Shown piece after piece: positions 52,801 through 61,800 of a stretch of DNA of 64,000 nt. The DNA lies in the NCBI RefSeq assembly GCF_002886045.1, contig NZ_CP025791.1, positions 5,409,001 through 5,473,000 on the forward strand, in the 5' to 3' direction. Each line of letters begins with the position of its first letter. Position 1 is the first letter of the stretch. Source of the stretch: Flavivirga eckloniae. Lineage in GTDB: Bacteria; Bacteroidota; Bacteroidia; Flavobacteriales; Flavobacteriaceae. The notes under the pieces are model-generated. The model made no database searches. It worked only from the letters and a program-made list of their open reading frames with translations, and had not been told where the DNA came from. Both the position numbers and the translations under genes were made by a program.

Positions 52801-54114
52801 ATGAAAAAAATTACTTACATAATTTTGATGTCACTTTTCCTGATCGGGAGTGCATCAGCGCAGCAAGAGAAGGGAATAATTGGTACAGAAAATTGGTTAG
52901 ATAATTGGACAGACTTCAGACCGAAAGTCGCTGATTATGGAGAACCTAACGAAATACTTACAGGTACCATTACTGAAGATATGAGACTTAACAAGAGAGA
53001 TACTTACCTATTATTAGGTAATGTTTTTGTTACAGATAGTGTGACTTTAACCATCGAGCCAGGAACAGTAATCATTGGTGATTTTGAATCTAAAGGATCT
53101 TTAACTATAAGTAAAGGTGCAACTCTAATTGCAGAAGGATTAGAAACAGACCCTATTATATTTACTTCTAACAGAAGTGTTAAAAAAGCCGGTGATTGGG
53201 GTGGACTAATTATATTAGGAGACGCTCCAACAAATAAATTCGGGAATGGATCTGTAGCCTCTCAATATCCAAACTTAGAACAATCCTCTTATAGATATAC
53301 AAATTATGGTGGAGATAACCCTAATGGTAATTCTGGTGTGTTAAAGTATGTAAGAATAGAGTATGCAGGAAAGAAAATGAGAAGAGGTGGTGGAGATGGA
53401 TTTAATGGTTTGTTGTTAGCTGGAGTAGGAAACAAAACAGTATTGGAAAATATTATGATAAGCTATTGTGCAGGAGACTCCTTTAAAGTTATGGGAGGTG
53501 AAGTTAATTTATTGAAGGCTGTTTCATACAGATCAAGTAAAAACGATTTTAACTTTAACTTAGGAACACAGGCTACATTAAATAACTCATTAGCTATTAG
53601 AACACCATATGTGTCAAGTAGTAACGGAGCAAGATGTTTGCAAGTAGTATCTTACGAGAAGAAAGAACAAGTAGATTTTACTAAAAAAGGTACATCCTTA
53701 CTAGCAAAAAACTTAACATTATTAAATAGTAGTAATGATTTAAGCGAACATATCAAGATGGGCTTAATTAAAGAAGCAGTTTTCGTAGGAGAACACGCAT
53801 CTTTAGATATGAACAAAAGTGTTATTTCCGGATTTAACCCTGCAGTTATACTAGATCACAGAATAACGATTAATCAAGAGAATTTGGAGAAAATTAAATT
53901 CGTTGATATGTATTTCAATAACTGTAAAGGAAATATATTTAAAGAAAACAACTCTAACAATGAGGATTTAGAAAACTGGTATGGTAACAGGTCCTTTTTT
54001 AATGTATATGCAAAAAGTCAAAACTCGGAAACATTTATCGATTTAAATAATCCGAAAAACCCAGACTTTAGATTGCGTATCAATAAAATAATAGCAGCTA
54101 ACAGTAAAAATTAA
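52801..54114 (+). CDS. exported beta-helix-like protein
   Basis: About 437 residues from the ATG at 52801 (an in-frame ATG lies at 52783). Residues 1-20 are a signal peptide ending SAQ. The middle (about 60-260) reads as a right-handed beta-helix: VTLTIEPGTVIIGDFESKGSLTISKGATLIAEG, then ILGDAPTN, and a GGG-rich turn. Such proteins are found in Bacteroidetes near surface and T9SS genes. No sorting tail is clear at the C-terminus. It heads the surface locus and may be an adhesin or matrix protein. Confidence 0.75.
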   Translation: MKKITYIILMSLFLIGSASAQQEKGIIGTENWLDNWTDFRPKVADYGEPNEILTGTITEDMRLNKRDTYLLLGNVFVTDSVTLTIEPGTVIIGDFESKGSLTISKGATLIAEGLETDPIIFTSNRSVKKAGDWGGLIILGDAPTNKFGNGSVASQYPNLEQSSYRYTNYGGDNPNGNSGVLKYVRIEYAGKKMRRGGGDGFNGLLLAGVGNKTVLENIMISYCAGDSFKVMGGEVNLLKAVSYRSSKNDFNFNLGTQATLNNSLAIRTPYVSSSNGARCLQVVSYEKKEQVDFTKKGTSLLAKNLTLLNSSNDLSEHIKMGLIKEAVFVGEHASLDMNKSVISGFNPAVILDHRITINQENLEKIKFVDMYFNNCKGNIFKENNSNNEDLENWYGNRSFFNVYAKSQNSETFIDLNNPKNPDFRLRINKIIAANSKN

Positions 54115-54267
54115 AAAGCTTAGAAAAATCACAAAGTCAAAGTCAATCCTTTTTAATTATCAAACCAACCAACAATTATTATAAAGTGATTTTGAATTCT
54201 AATGATGTTATAGTTAGAGCGGTAATTGTTTTTAAAAGTTTTTTTAACTAAAAAGAATAATAATCGT

Positions 54268-55737
54268 ATGCGGAATTTTACTATTACTACTTATATAGTT
54301 GTTGTTTTCCTGTTAGTTACAGGAAAACTATGTGGGCAAATGGTCATACAACATCCATTGTTGGGTGAAGGTTTTTCAAGATGGGAAAAAGCCTGCGCCA
54401 GTGATGCTTTTAATTCATATGAAGTAATATTTCATTTTACACAAGCAGAATTAACAGCTTCTACTCAATTTGTGTTGGAACTTTCTGATAATACAGGAGA
54501 TTTTTCAAGTCCTGAGATTCTTCATACTTCTGCAGTGGGCGCTATCACAGCATCGCCAGGTAAAGTCAGTGTGGCTATGCCAATAACGGTATCGGGCGAG
54601 GGATATAAAATTAGAGTTAGAAGCATTGGACCAGATGCGACTAGCTCGCCATCTGATGCGTTTCCTGCTTATTATAAGATTCATAATGAGACTTTTACTA
54701 TAAATAAATCACAACCAACAGGTGTCTTTTGCGCAGGTGGAAGTTATTTATTAACAATAGATAATCCAGGTGAACCTGGGAACAATTCCCCTTTACAATT
54801 CTCTTCGCTTACATTTAATTGGTATAAAGAAACGGGTCCAGATACAAAGGACTTTATTGCAACAGCTCCAAGTTTGGAAGTAACCACACCAGGAACCTAT
54901 TTTGTAGAGACAAATTATGGGTCCTGTAGTTTGGGAGTTATAACTTCAGATTCAAATAGGGTAACCATTACAGAAGCAGTATCTGTAGGTTCAAGTAGCA
55001 TAACATCTAGTTTAGGTAATCCGTATTGCGCTAGTTTAGGATCTACAACACTTACCACGGTTTCAGCCAATACCTACCAATGGTATATAGATGGCGTTGA
55101 AATATCAGGAGCAACAGAGCAGACATACGTAACCGATCAATCAGGCAAGTATTCTGTAAACATTACTTTAAATGGTTGTTCAACAAGTGCTTCTATCGAC
55201 CTGGATGCCAATCTGTTTACGAGTAGTATCGATGTAGAAGTCTCCCCAGCAGTTAATCTTATACCCGCAAGTGGTGCCTTAGAGGTAAATATTACAGATA
55301 CCGCTTCCAGTCCAACATACGAATGGTATTTAAATGGCAACCTAATTACAGGAGCCAATGGTTCTAGTTTCGATATAACAGAAATAGGAAGTTATAAAGC
55401 TGTAGTTTCTCAAACCGTAGGATGCGAATCTTCCAAAGAATTTCTCTTTGAGGTTACAGAAACTTTCCCTAATGTAGAAAAAATACCAAACCTTATAAGT
55501 CCGAATGGAGATGGAACAAACGATACATGGGTGATACCAAAAACCTATGTAAGTGGTACAAATACAGAGGTTATTTTAGTAAGCTCACAAGGAGAAATTG
55601 TCTTGCAAACCAAGGATTATCAGAATAATTGGCCGCAGGACGATCTAAGTTTTAAAGCAGTAAACCCAGTTTACTATTATATAATAATAACAGAAGACAA
55701 TAAAACACGTAAAGGTTCAATAACAGTGGTAAAATAA
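54268..55737 (+). CDS. T9SS type-B CTD surface protein with Ig/PKD-like domains
   Basis: About 489 residues from the ATG at 54268; the upstream in-frame start at 54226 lacks a better context. Residues 1-24 are a signal peptide. Residues 240-320 and 325-395 look like Ig/PKD-type repeats (ANTYQWYIDGVEISGATEQTY). The last 80 residues (PNLISPNGDGTNDTWVIP ... YYYIIITEDNKTRKGSITVVK) are a gliding-associated type-B CTD. Such CTDs need a SprF-like partner, which lies 1 bp downstream. Confidence 0.9.
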   Translation: MRNFTITTYIVVVFLLVTGKLCGQMVIQHPLLGEGFSRWEKACASDAFNSYEVIFHFTQAELTASTQFVLELSDNTGDFSSPEILHTSAVGAITASPGKVSVAMPITVSGEGYKIRVRSIGPDATSSPSDAFPAYYKIHNETFTINKSQPTGVFCAGGSYLLTIDNPGEPGNNSPLQFSSLTFNWYKETGPDTKDFIATAPSLEVTTPGTYFVETNYGSCSLGVITSDSNRVTITEAVSVGSSSITSSLGNPYCASLGSTTLTTVSANTYQWYIDGVEISGATEQTYVTDQSGKYSVNITLNGCSTSASIDLDANLFTSSIDVEVSPAVNLIPASGALEVNITDTASSPTYEWYLNGNLITGANGSSFDITEIGSYKAVVSQTVGCESSKEFLFEVTETFPNVEKIPNLISPNGDGTNDTWVIPKTYVSGTNTEVILVSSQGEIVLQTKDYQNNWPQDDLSFKAVNPVYYYIIITEDNKTRKGSITVVK

Positions 55738-55738
55738 C

Positions 55739-58738
55739 ATGAGGAAATATCTGCTACATATAGTTTTATTTTTTTGTTTTACGCAAATATTCCACGCTCA
55801 AGAAGAAGGCGGGGTTGTTTCGTTTGTGCTACCTGTTAGAAATTCTTTAAAGTTTAATAGATATGCCATAAACCCAACCTTTAGTTTTGTAAGAGAACAG
55901 AACAAATATATTAGCATTAATAACAAAAGACAATGGGCGCAGTTTGATGATGCGCCGCAAACATTACTATTTGGGTATTCCGGACGATTTAGGGAAAATA
56001 TTGGAGTTGGAGTTGGAGTATTTCAACAAAATTATGGCGTATTAACCACCTTTGGTGGTATTTTAAATTTTGCCTATAACGTTGTTTTAGACAGATATAG
56101 CAATTTAACTTTTGGAGCCAACGTGGGATTCTATAGAAGTGGTTTAAATGAAGGTAAAGTAGTTACTAATACTCAGGAGAGTACATTAGATAACATACCT
56201 TCAAATTCTTTAGTAACGATAAACCCGGGAATAAATTACGGAACTGGTTTTGTAGATTTTGGAATATCTCTTAATAATGTTTTTCTATATAATATAAACG
56301 GATCTGAACTGGTTCAGGAAAACCCAGAGCAAGGTATTCAAGCACATGCCATGTATACTGGATATGTAAACAGTCGCGATTTTTTTGATGAAAGTAAATT
56401 TACAGGATTAATTAGATCGGAATTTAAAAAAGAAAAAACCGTTATTTCTGGAATAGCCATGCTAACTGTTCCTAAAGGTATTTGGGCGCAATTAGGCTAT
56501 AATACTTTATATGGAATATCTGGGGGTGTTGGTTTAAATATAAGTTCTCAATTTTCTATAGAGTACAATTATGAAAAGGCCATGGGAAATTTATCAGATT
56601 TTGGTAACTCCCATGATATTACTTTAGCTTATAAATTTAAAAATAGATATAGATACAGGTATAGTGGTGACGATGAAGAAACCTCATTGATCATGCCAGA
56701 GAAACGAACAAAAAGAAGGCCTACGACTAGGCGAAAAACACCAGTTTCTAATAAACCTGTAGTAAGAAAAACACCTGCTCAAGTAAAAGCAGAAGCTGAA
56801 GCAAGGGCTAAAGCTGCTAAAGAAGCAAAAGCAAAAGCCGCTGCAGAAAGAATAAGAAGAGCAGAGGAAAGGGTAAGAGCCCAAGAAGCTGCTGCCAAAG
56901 CCAAGGCAGAAGAAGAAGCAAGAGCTAAGGCTGCTGCAGAAGCTGCCGCCAAAGCCAAGGCAGAAGAAGAAGCAAGAGCAAAGGCTGCTGCAGAAGCTGC
57001 CGCCAAAGCCAAAGCAGAAGAAGATGCCAGAGCTAAGGCCGCTGAAGAAGCTGCCGCTAAAACTAAAGCGGAAGAAGAAGCAAGAGCTAAGGCCGCTGCA
57101 GAAGCTGCCGCTAAAGCTAAAGCGGAAGAAGAGGCAAGAGCCAAAGCCGCTGCAGAAGCCGCCGCCGCTAAAGCCAAGGCAGAAGAAGAAGCAAGAGCCA
57201 AAGCTGCCGCTAAAGCCAAAGCAGAAGAAGATGCCAGAGCTAAGGCCGCTGCAGAAGCTGCCGCTAAAGCTAAAGCAGAAGAAGATGCCAGAGCTAAGGC
57301 CGCTGCAGAAGCTGCCGCTAAAGCTAAAGCGGAAGAAGAGGCAAGAGCCAAAGCCGCTGCAGAAGCCGCCGCCGCTAAAGCCAAGGCAGAAGAAGAGGCA
57401 AGAGCCAAAGCTGCTGCAGAAGCTGCCGCTAAAGCCAAAGCAGAAGAAGAAGCAAGAGCCAAAGCTGCTGCAGAAGCTGCCGCTAAAGCCAAGGCAGAAG
57501 AAGAGGCAAGAGCCAAAGCCGCTGCAGAAGCTGCCGCCGCCGCTAAAGCCAAGGCAGAAGAAGAAGCAAGAGCCAAAGCTGCTGCAGAAGCTGCCGCTAA
57601 AGCTAAAGCAGAAGAAGAGGCAAGAGCCAAGGCCGCTGCAGAAGCTGCCGCTAAAGCCAAAGCAGAAGAAGAAGCAAGAGCCAAGGCCGCTGCAGAAGCT
57701 GCCGCTAAAGCTAAAGCAGAAGAAGAGGCAAGAGCCAAGGCCGCTGCAGAAGCTGCCGCTGCCGCTAAAGCCAAGGCAGAAGAAGAAGCAAGAGCCAAAG
57801 CCGCTGCAGAAGCTGCCGCTAAAGCCAAGGCAGAAGAAGAGGCAAGAGCCAAAGCCGCTGCAGAAGCTGCCGCTAAAGCTAAAGCAGAAGAAGAGGCAAG
57901 AGCTAAAGCTGCTGCAGAAGCACAAGTTGTAACACCAGTTGACGACGTTACCAAATCAATGAATGATTTATTAACAAGATTAACTGAAACAGTAGCAAGC
58001 AGAGACAAAGACCTTAAGGATTTAAAAGAAGAAAATGATTTAGGTGAAAAAGGAATTTTTAAGGCACCAAGACCATTTAAGAGTATAAGTGCAGAAAATG
58101 CTGCTTTAGAATCCTTAAAATCTGAACTTGATGGTGTAATTAAAACACGAGATGAAAAAATTGCAGCATTAGAAAAACAATATAACAATTCGATTGATCC
58201 AATTAAATTGAAAACAATTGAAAGATTAAAAACGGAGCAATTAAATGCTTTAAAATCTAGAAAAGATTTAATGGCGTCATTGGAAAAAATTAAGATAGCT
58301 ACAGAAATAGAGAGAAAACGAAGAATTAAACGTGCAGCTTACGACAATGCCGATGCTAGATATTCTAAAGATATGGCTGCATTAAACAGAATTAAGGAAA
58401 CAACTCCTGTAAGTAGCGTGCCACTTAAAGAAGAAGATTTTGATTTTGGAGAAGAACAGAGTAGCAACATACAAATTGTGAAGGATATTAAGAATACAGA
58501 AAGTGGTTATTATTTAGTAATAGCCGTACACAGCAATGTTGATAAGAGAAATGAATTTGTAGAGAAAACGGTAGCTGCCGGACAGTCGAATGTTAACTTC
58601 TTCTACGATGAAAGTACTAGTAAATACTTTATTTATTATGAGAAGTTTAGTAGTGTAGAACAAGCTAGAAGAGCTTTAGAAGCTAAAGGAAATAAACCGT
58701 ATAATGGAAAAATGTCTATGGTTAAGATAGAAAATTAA
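55739..58738 (+). CDS. PorP/SprF-like barrel with TolA-like rod and SPOR-like C-terminus
   Basis: 999 residues. Residues 1-20 are a signal peptide ending in AQ. Residues 25-305 look like the PorP/SprF outer-membrane beta barrel (alternating strands, NPTFSFVREQNKY, TLAYKFKNRYRYR). A basic linker (KRTKRRPTTRRK) leads to residues about 345-730, an alanine-rich helical rod with about 19 AEEEARAKAAAEAAAKAK units, like TolA domain II. Residues 730-880 are charged coiled coil, and 905-999 resemble a SPOR-type domain. It directly follows the type-B CTD gene, and so may be its secretion partner tied to peptidoglycan. Confidence 0.87.
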   Translation: MRKYLLHIVLFFCFTQIFHAQEEGGVVSFVLPVRNSLKFNRYAINPTFSFVREQNKYISINNKRQWAQFDDAPQTLLFGYSGRFRENIGVGVGVFQQNYGVLTTFGGILNFAYNVVLDRYSNLTFGANVGFYRSGLNEGKVVTNTQESTLDNIPSNSLVTINPGINYGTGFVDFGISLNNVFLYNINGSELVQENPEQGIQAHAMYTGYVNSRDFFDESKFTGLIRSEFKKEKTVISGIAMLTVPKGIWAQLGYNTLYGISGGVGLNISSQFSIEYNYEKAMGNLSDFGNSHDITLAYKFKNRYRYRYSGDDEETSLIMPEKRTKRRPTTRRKTPVSNKPVVRKTPAQVKAEAEARAKAAKEAKAKAAAERIRRAEERVRAQEAAAKAKAEEEARAKAAAEAAAKAKAEEEARAKAAAEAAAKAKAEEDARAKAAEEAAAKTKAEEEARAKAAAEAAAKAKAEEEARAKAAAEAAAAKAKAEEEARAKAAAKAKAEEDARAKAAAEAAAKAKAEEDARAKAAAEAAAKAKAEEEARAKAAAEAAAAKAKAEEEARAKAAAEAAAKAKAEEEARAKAAAEAAAKAKAEEEARAKAAAEAAAAAKAKAEEEARAKAAAEAAAKAKAEEEARAKAAAEAAAKAKAEEEARAKAAAEAAAKAKAEEEARAKAAAEAAAAAKAKAEEEARAKAAAEAAAKAKAEEEARAKAAAEAAAKAKAEEEARAKAAAEAQVVTPVDDVTKSMNDLLTRLTETVASRDKDLKDLKEENDLGEKGIFKAPRPFKSISAENAALESLKSELDGVIKTRDEKIAALEKQYNNSIDPIKLKTIERLKTEQLNALKSRKDLMASLEKIKIATEIERKRRIKRAAYDNADARYSKDMAALNRIKETTPVSSVPLKEEDFDFGEEQSSNIQIVKDIKNTESGYYLVIAVHSNVDKRNEFVEKTVAAGQSNVNFFYDESTSKYFIYYEKFSSVEQARRALEAKGNKPYNGKMSMVKIEN
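56880..57925 (+). repeat. 54 bp in-frame tandem repeat (TolA-like rod)
   Basis: About 19 units, each encoding AEEEARAKAAAEAAAKAK with indels of one to four codons. Codon use (GCC/GCT/GCA) differs between units, so it is not a pure recent expansion. It creates long spurious frames on the other strand and in the second plus frame. Confidence 0.93.
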
Positions 58739-58821
58739 AAATATGTAACAAAACTAACACCCTAGCTATGCTTTATCTGATTATGCCCGTGAAGATGAAG
58801 GAGCATCAAATATAAACTATT

Positions 58822-61800
58822 ATGAAAAAACCTACTATTTTTAAAACCGAACTTATTGTATTGCTGATCCTGTTCAGCATGCAGTTATTTGCCCAAAATT
58901 ACGTGCCCTTTTCAAGTGCCACGAAATCTCCTAGATTCGATAGAGATATAAAAGGAGACATGATTTTGATAGGGAATAACATTTTGGGGCCTAGCAATAA
59001 CGATTTCAATGATGTCACTGAGTCTAACGATAATGTCGATATGAGGTATATTGACATCGATTCGGATGGATCAACGTTTAGTTCTTCCAGTGCAAATTTA
59101 CAAATTAATAGTCCTGCAAACTGTTATCAAATTGTATATGCCGGGCTTTATTGGAGTGCTGTTAACCCAGGTACAGAGTCTATTTCGAACGTAAGAATGA
59201 GTGGACCCAATGGTGTGTATCATGATATTATTGCAGACGATATTATTTTCGAAGCAGGCGGATCGTCGGTAGATGGTGGTAGGAGTTTTCCTTATGCTTG
59301 TTATGCAGATGTAACTAATATAGTAAGAGCATTGCCGAGTAATATAGGTACATATACAGTAGCCAATGTATCTTCCGCTCAAGGAAGATCAAGGCTTTTT
59401 GGTAATCGTACAGGTCATTCGGCTGGATGGTCTTTATATATAGTTTACGAAGACCCATCGTTAACAGGTAAGTCTATCACCAGTTTTGATGGTTTTAGCG
59501 CCATGAGTGCAGTTAATAATAGTACACTAGATGTTCCCATTTCAGGATTTAGAACAGTTCCAGCCCCTGCTCCGGTTAGAGCAAAATTTGCTTTTGCTGC
59601 TTTAGAAGGGGATAGAACGCTTACTCGGGACCGTTTAAGGATTAATGGGAATAGATTATTTGATGCCTCTCGAGGTCGTAATAACTTTTTTAATAGTACG
59701 GTAAGTAGTACATTTCCCAGACAGCCCAGTAGTGCCAATACTCTAGGGTTCGATACAGGTATTATAGATGTGTTAAATGCCAATAATGATGTTATTGATA
59801 ATGATGACACAAGTGCTGTAGTTCGTTTAGAAACAGATCAGGATACTTATTTTCCGTATTTTTTCGCTTTTTCTGTTGATATAATAGCACCAAATATAAT
59901 ACTTACTAAAACAGTTGAAGATCCATCAGGTAATGATATTGGAGGACAATTAGTTGGTCTTGGAGAAGAACTAAATTATGTTATAGGTTTTCATAATTCA
60001 GGGAATGACGATGCTACAGACTTAACTATTAGAGATGTACTTCCTAGGAATATTGTATTCGATTATCCTGCAGATATGGGCTTATTGCCTCCGGGAGTTA
60101 CAGTACAAAGCTATACTCCGGCAACAAGGGAGATTGTTTTTAGAGTGGACGATTCCGTGATTGAAGAGAATGATCCGGTATTGGAAATTCGATTTAGAGT
60201 TACTGTAGTAAGAGAATGTAGTTTATTAAATAATGCATGTGATAATATTGTAAGCAACCAAGCATTTTCAACATATAGAGGAACAATGAACCCATTGTTC
60301 GTTATATCAGACGATCCAAGTTTTAGCACTAATACAGCCTGTTTATTAACGCCAGGAGCCACTAATTTCTTAGCAGACATTAGTTGTACGTTCGAAGAAG
60401 ACGTAATACTCTGTGGTAGTAGTATCGATTTAGTAGCAGGTGACGATTATGATAGTTATGAGTGGCGAACTAGTCCAACAGGACCAGTTATTTGGAATCA
60501 ACAAACGTATCCAGCCACAGCTCCGGGAACTTATTATGTACATAACACAGCTACAGCGCCATGTCAATCTATCGATCAGGTATTTAACGTGATAACCTTT
60601 GGAGCTGGTGTTACTAACCCAGTAATTCCATTTGCAGATCAAGTAGTTCAATGTCCTAATGGCGGAACACTAATGCCCAACATATTTATGTGTGGTGCTA
60701 GCGATACAACGTTTATCGATACAAATATTACCGATGCCGATTCCATAATCTGGTACCGATTAGATGAATCCAGTTGTACAGCGGTTACCAATATTAATTG
60801 CCCTAACGAAGATCCTGTTTGTAACTGGGGTCAAGTAGGAACGGGTCCCGACTATTTGGTAGATTCTCCAGGACAATACAGGCTTATATTAAATTATACT
60901 GGTGGTTGTCGTAATCTATTCTATTTCAATGTTTACGAGAATGAATTGTTACCAACAGAAACACATAGTGACATTATTTGTACAACCCCAGGCGAAATTG
61001 TTATAGGGGATGTGCCTAGTGGTTACGAGTATAGTTTAGATAATGCAACTTACCAACCTAGTAATGTTTTTGCTATTAATACACCAGGTGTATACACCGT
61101 TTATATTAGACAAATTGGTGTAACGCCTAACCCTTGTATTTTTACAGTACCAAATATTCAAATAAGAGAAAGAAACTTTACTGTTACTACAGCTATTACC
61201 CAGCCATTATGTCATGGCGGACAAGGAAGCGTTTTAGTAGCAGCTAACGATGTTCGTCCACAATATTACTATTCAATTTCCAATAGTAGTGGAACCATAA
61301 TAAATAGTGTAGGCCCTATAGCTGCTGGAGATTATACGTTTTCTAACTTAAATGCAGGAACATATACCATAAATGTATCTACAGACGATGGTTGTGCCTA
61401 TACAGGAAGTATCGATATTGTTGAGCCAGACTTGTTGGAGGCTACTGTTGCAATAACAAGGCCTTTAACTTGTGGAAGTGGTGAGATTACTATATCTGCC
61501 CAAGGTGGTACAACTCCTTATTTCTATTATATTAATGGTGATCCTAATTTTCAACTCGATCCAAGAGTAGAAGTATTAGATCCGGGAGGCGTATATAATA
61601 TTACTGTGGTAGACAACAATAACTGTTCTACAACAACATCAATAACAGTAGATCCAATAGCCCCTCCTGTTTATACCGTTACTGAAACAGATATTTTATG
61701 TTACAGTGATAACGGACAAATAGTATTTAATGTAACTAATGCTAATGGGTATACCATAGCATATAGTATAGATAATGGAGCCACTTTTGTATCTAATCCA

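Noticed and set aside
57024-57932. A 302-codon plus-strand frame rich in LPLKLKRKKRQE
   Set aside because: It is an out-of-frame reading of the same tandem repeat.
56684-58188. Two long minus-strand open frames (413 and 469 codons) opposite the alanine-rich repeat
   Set aside because: They are reading-frame shadows of the repeat (runs of CFSFSGSF or ALALAAASAA), with no independent start context or domain.
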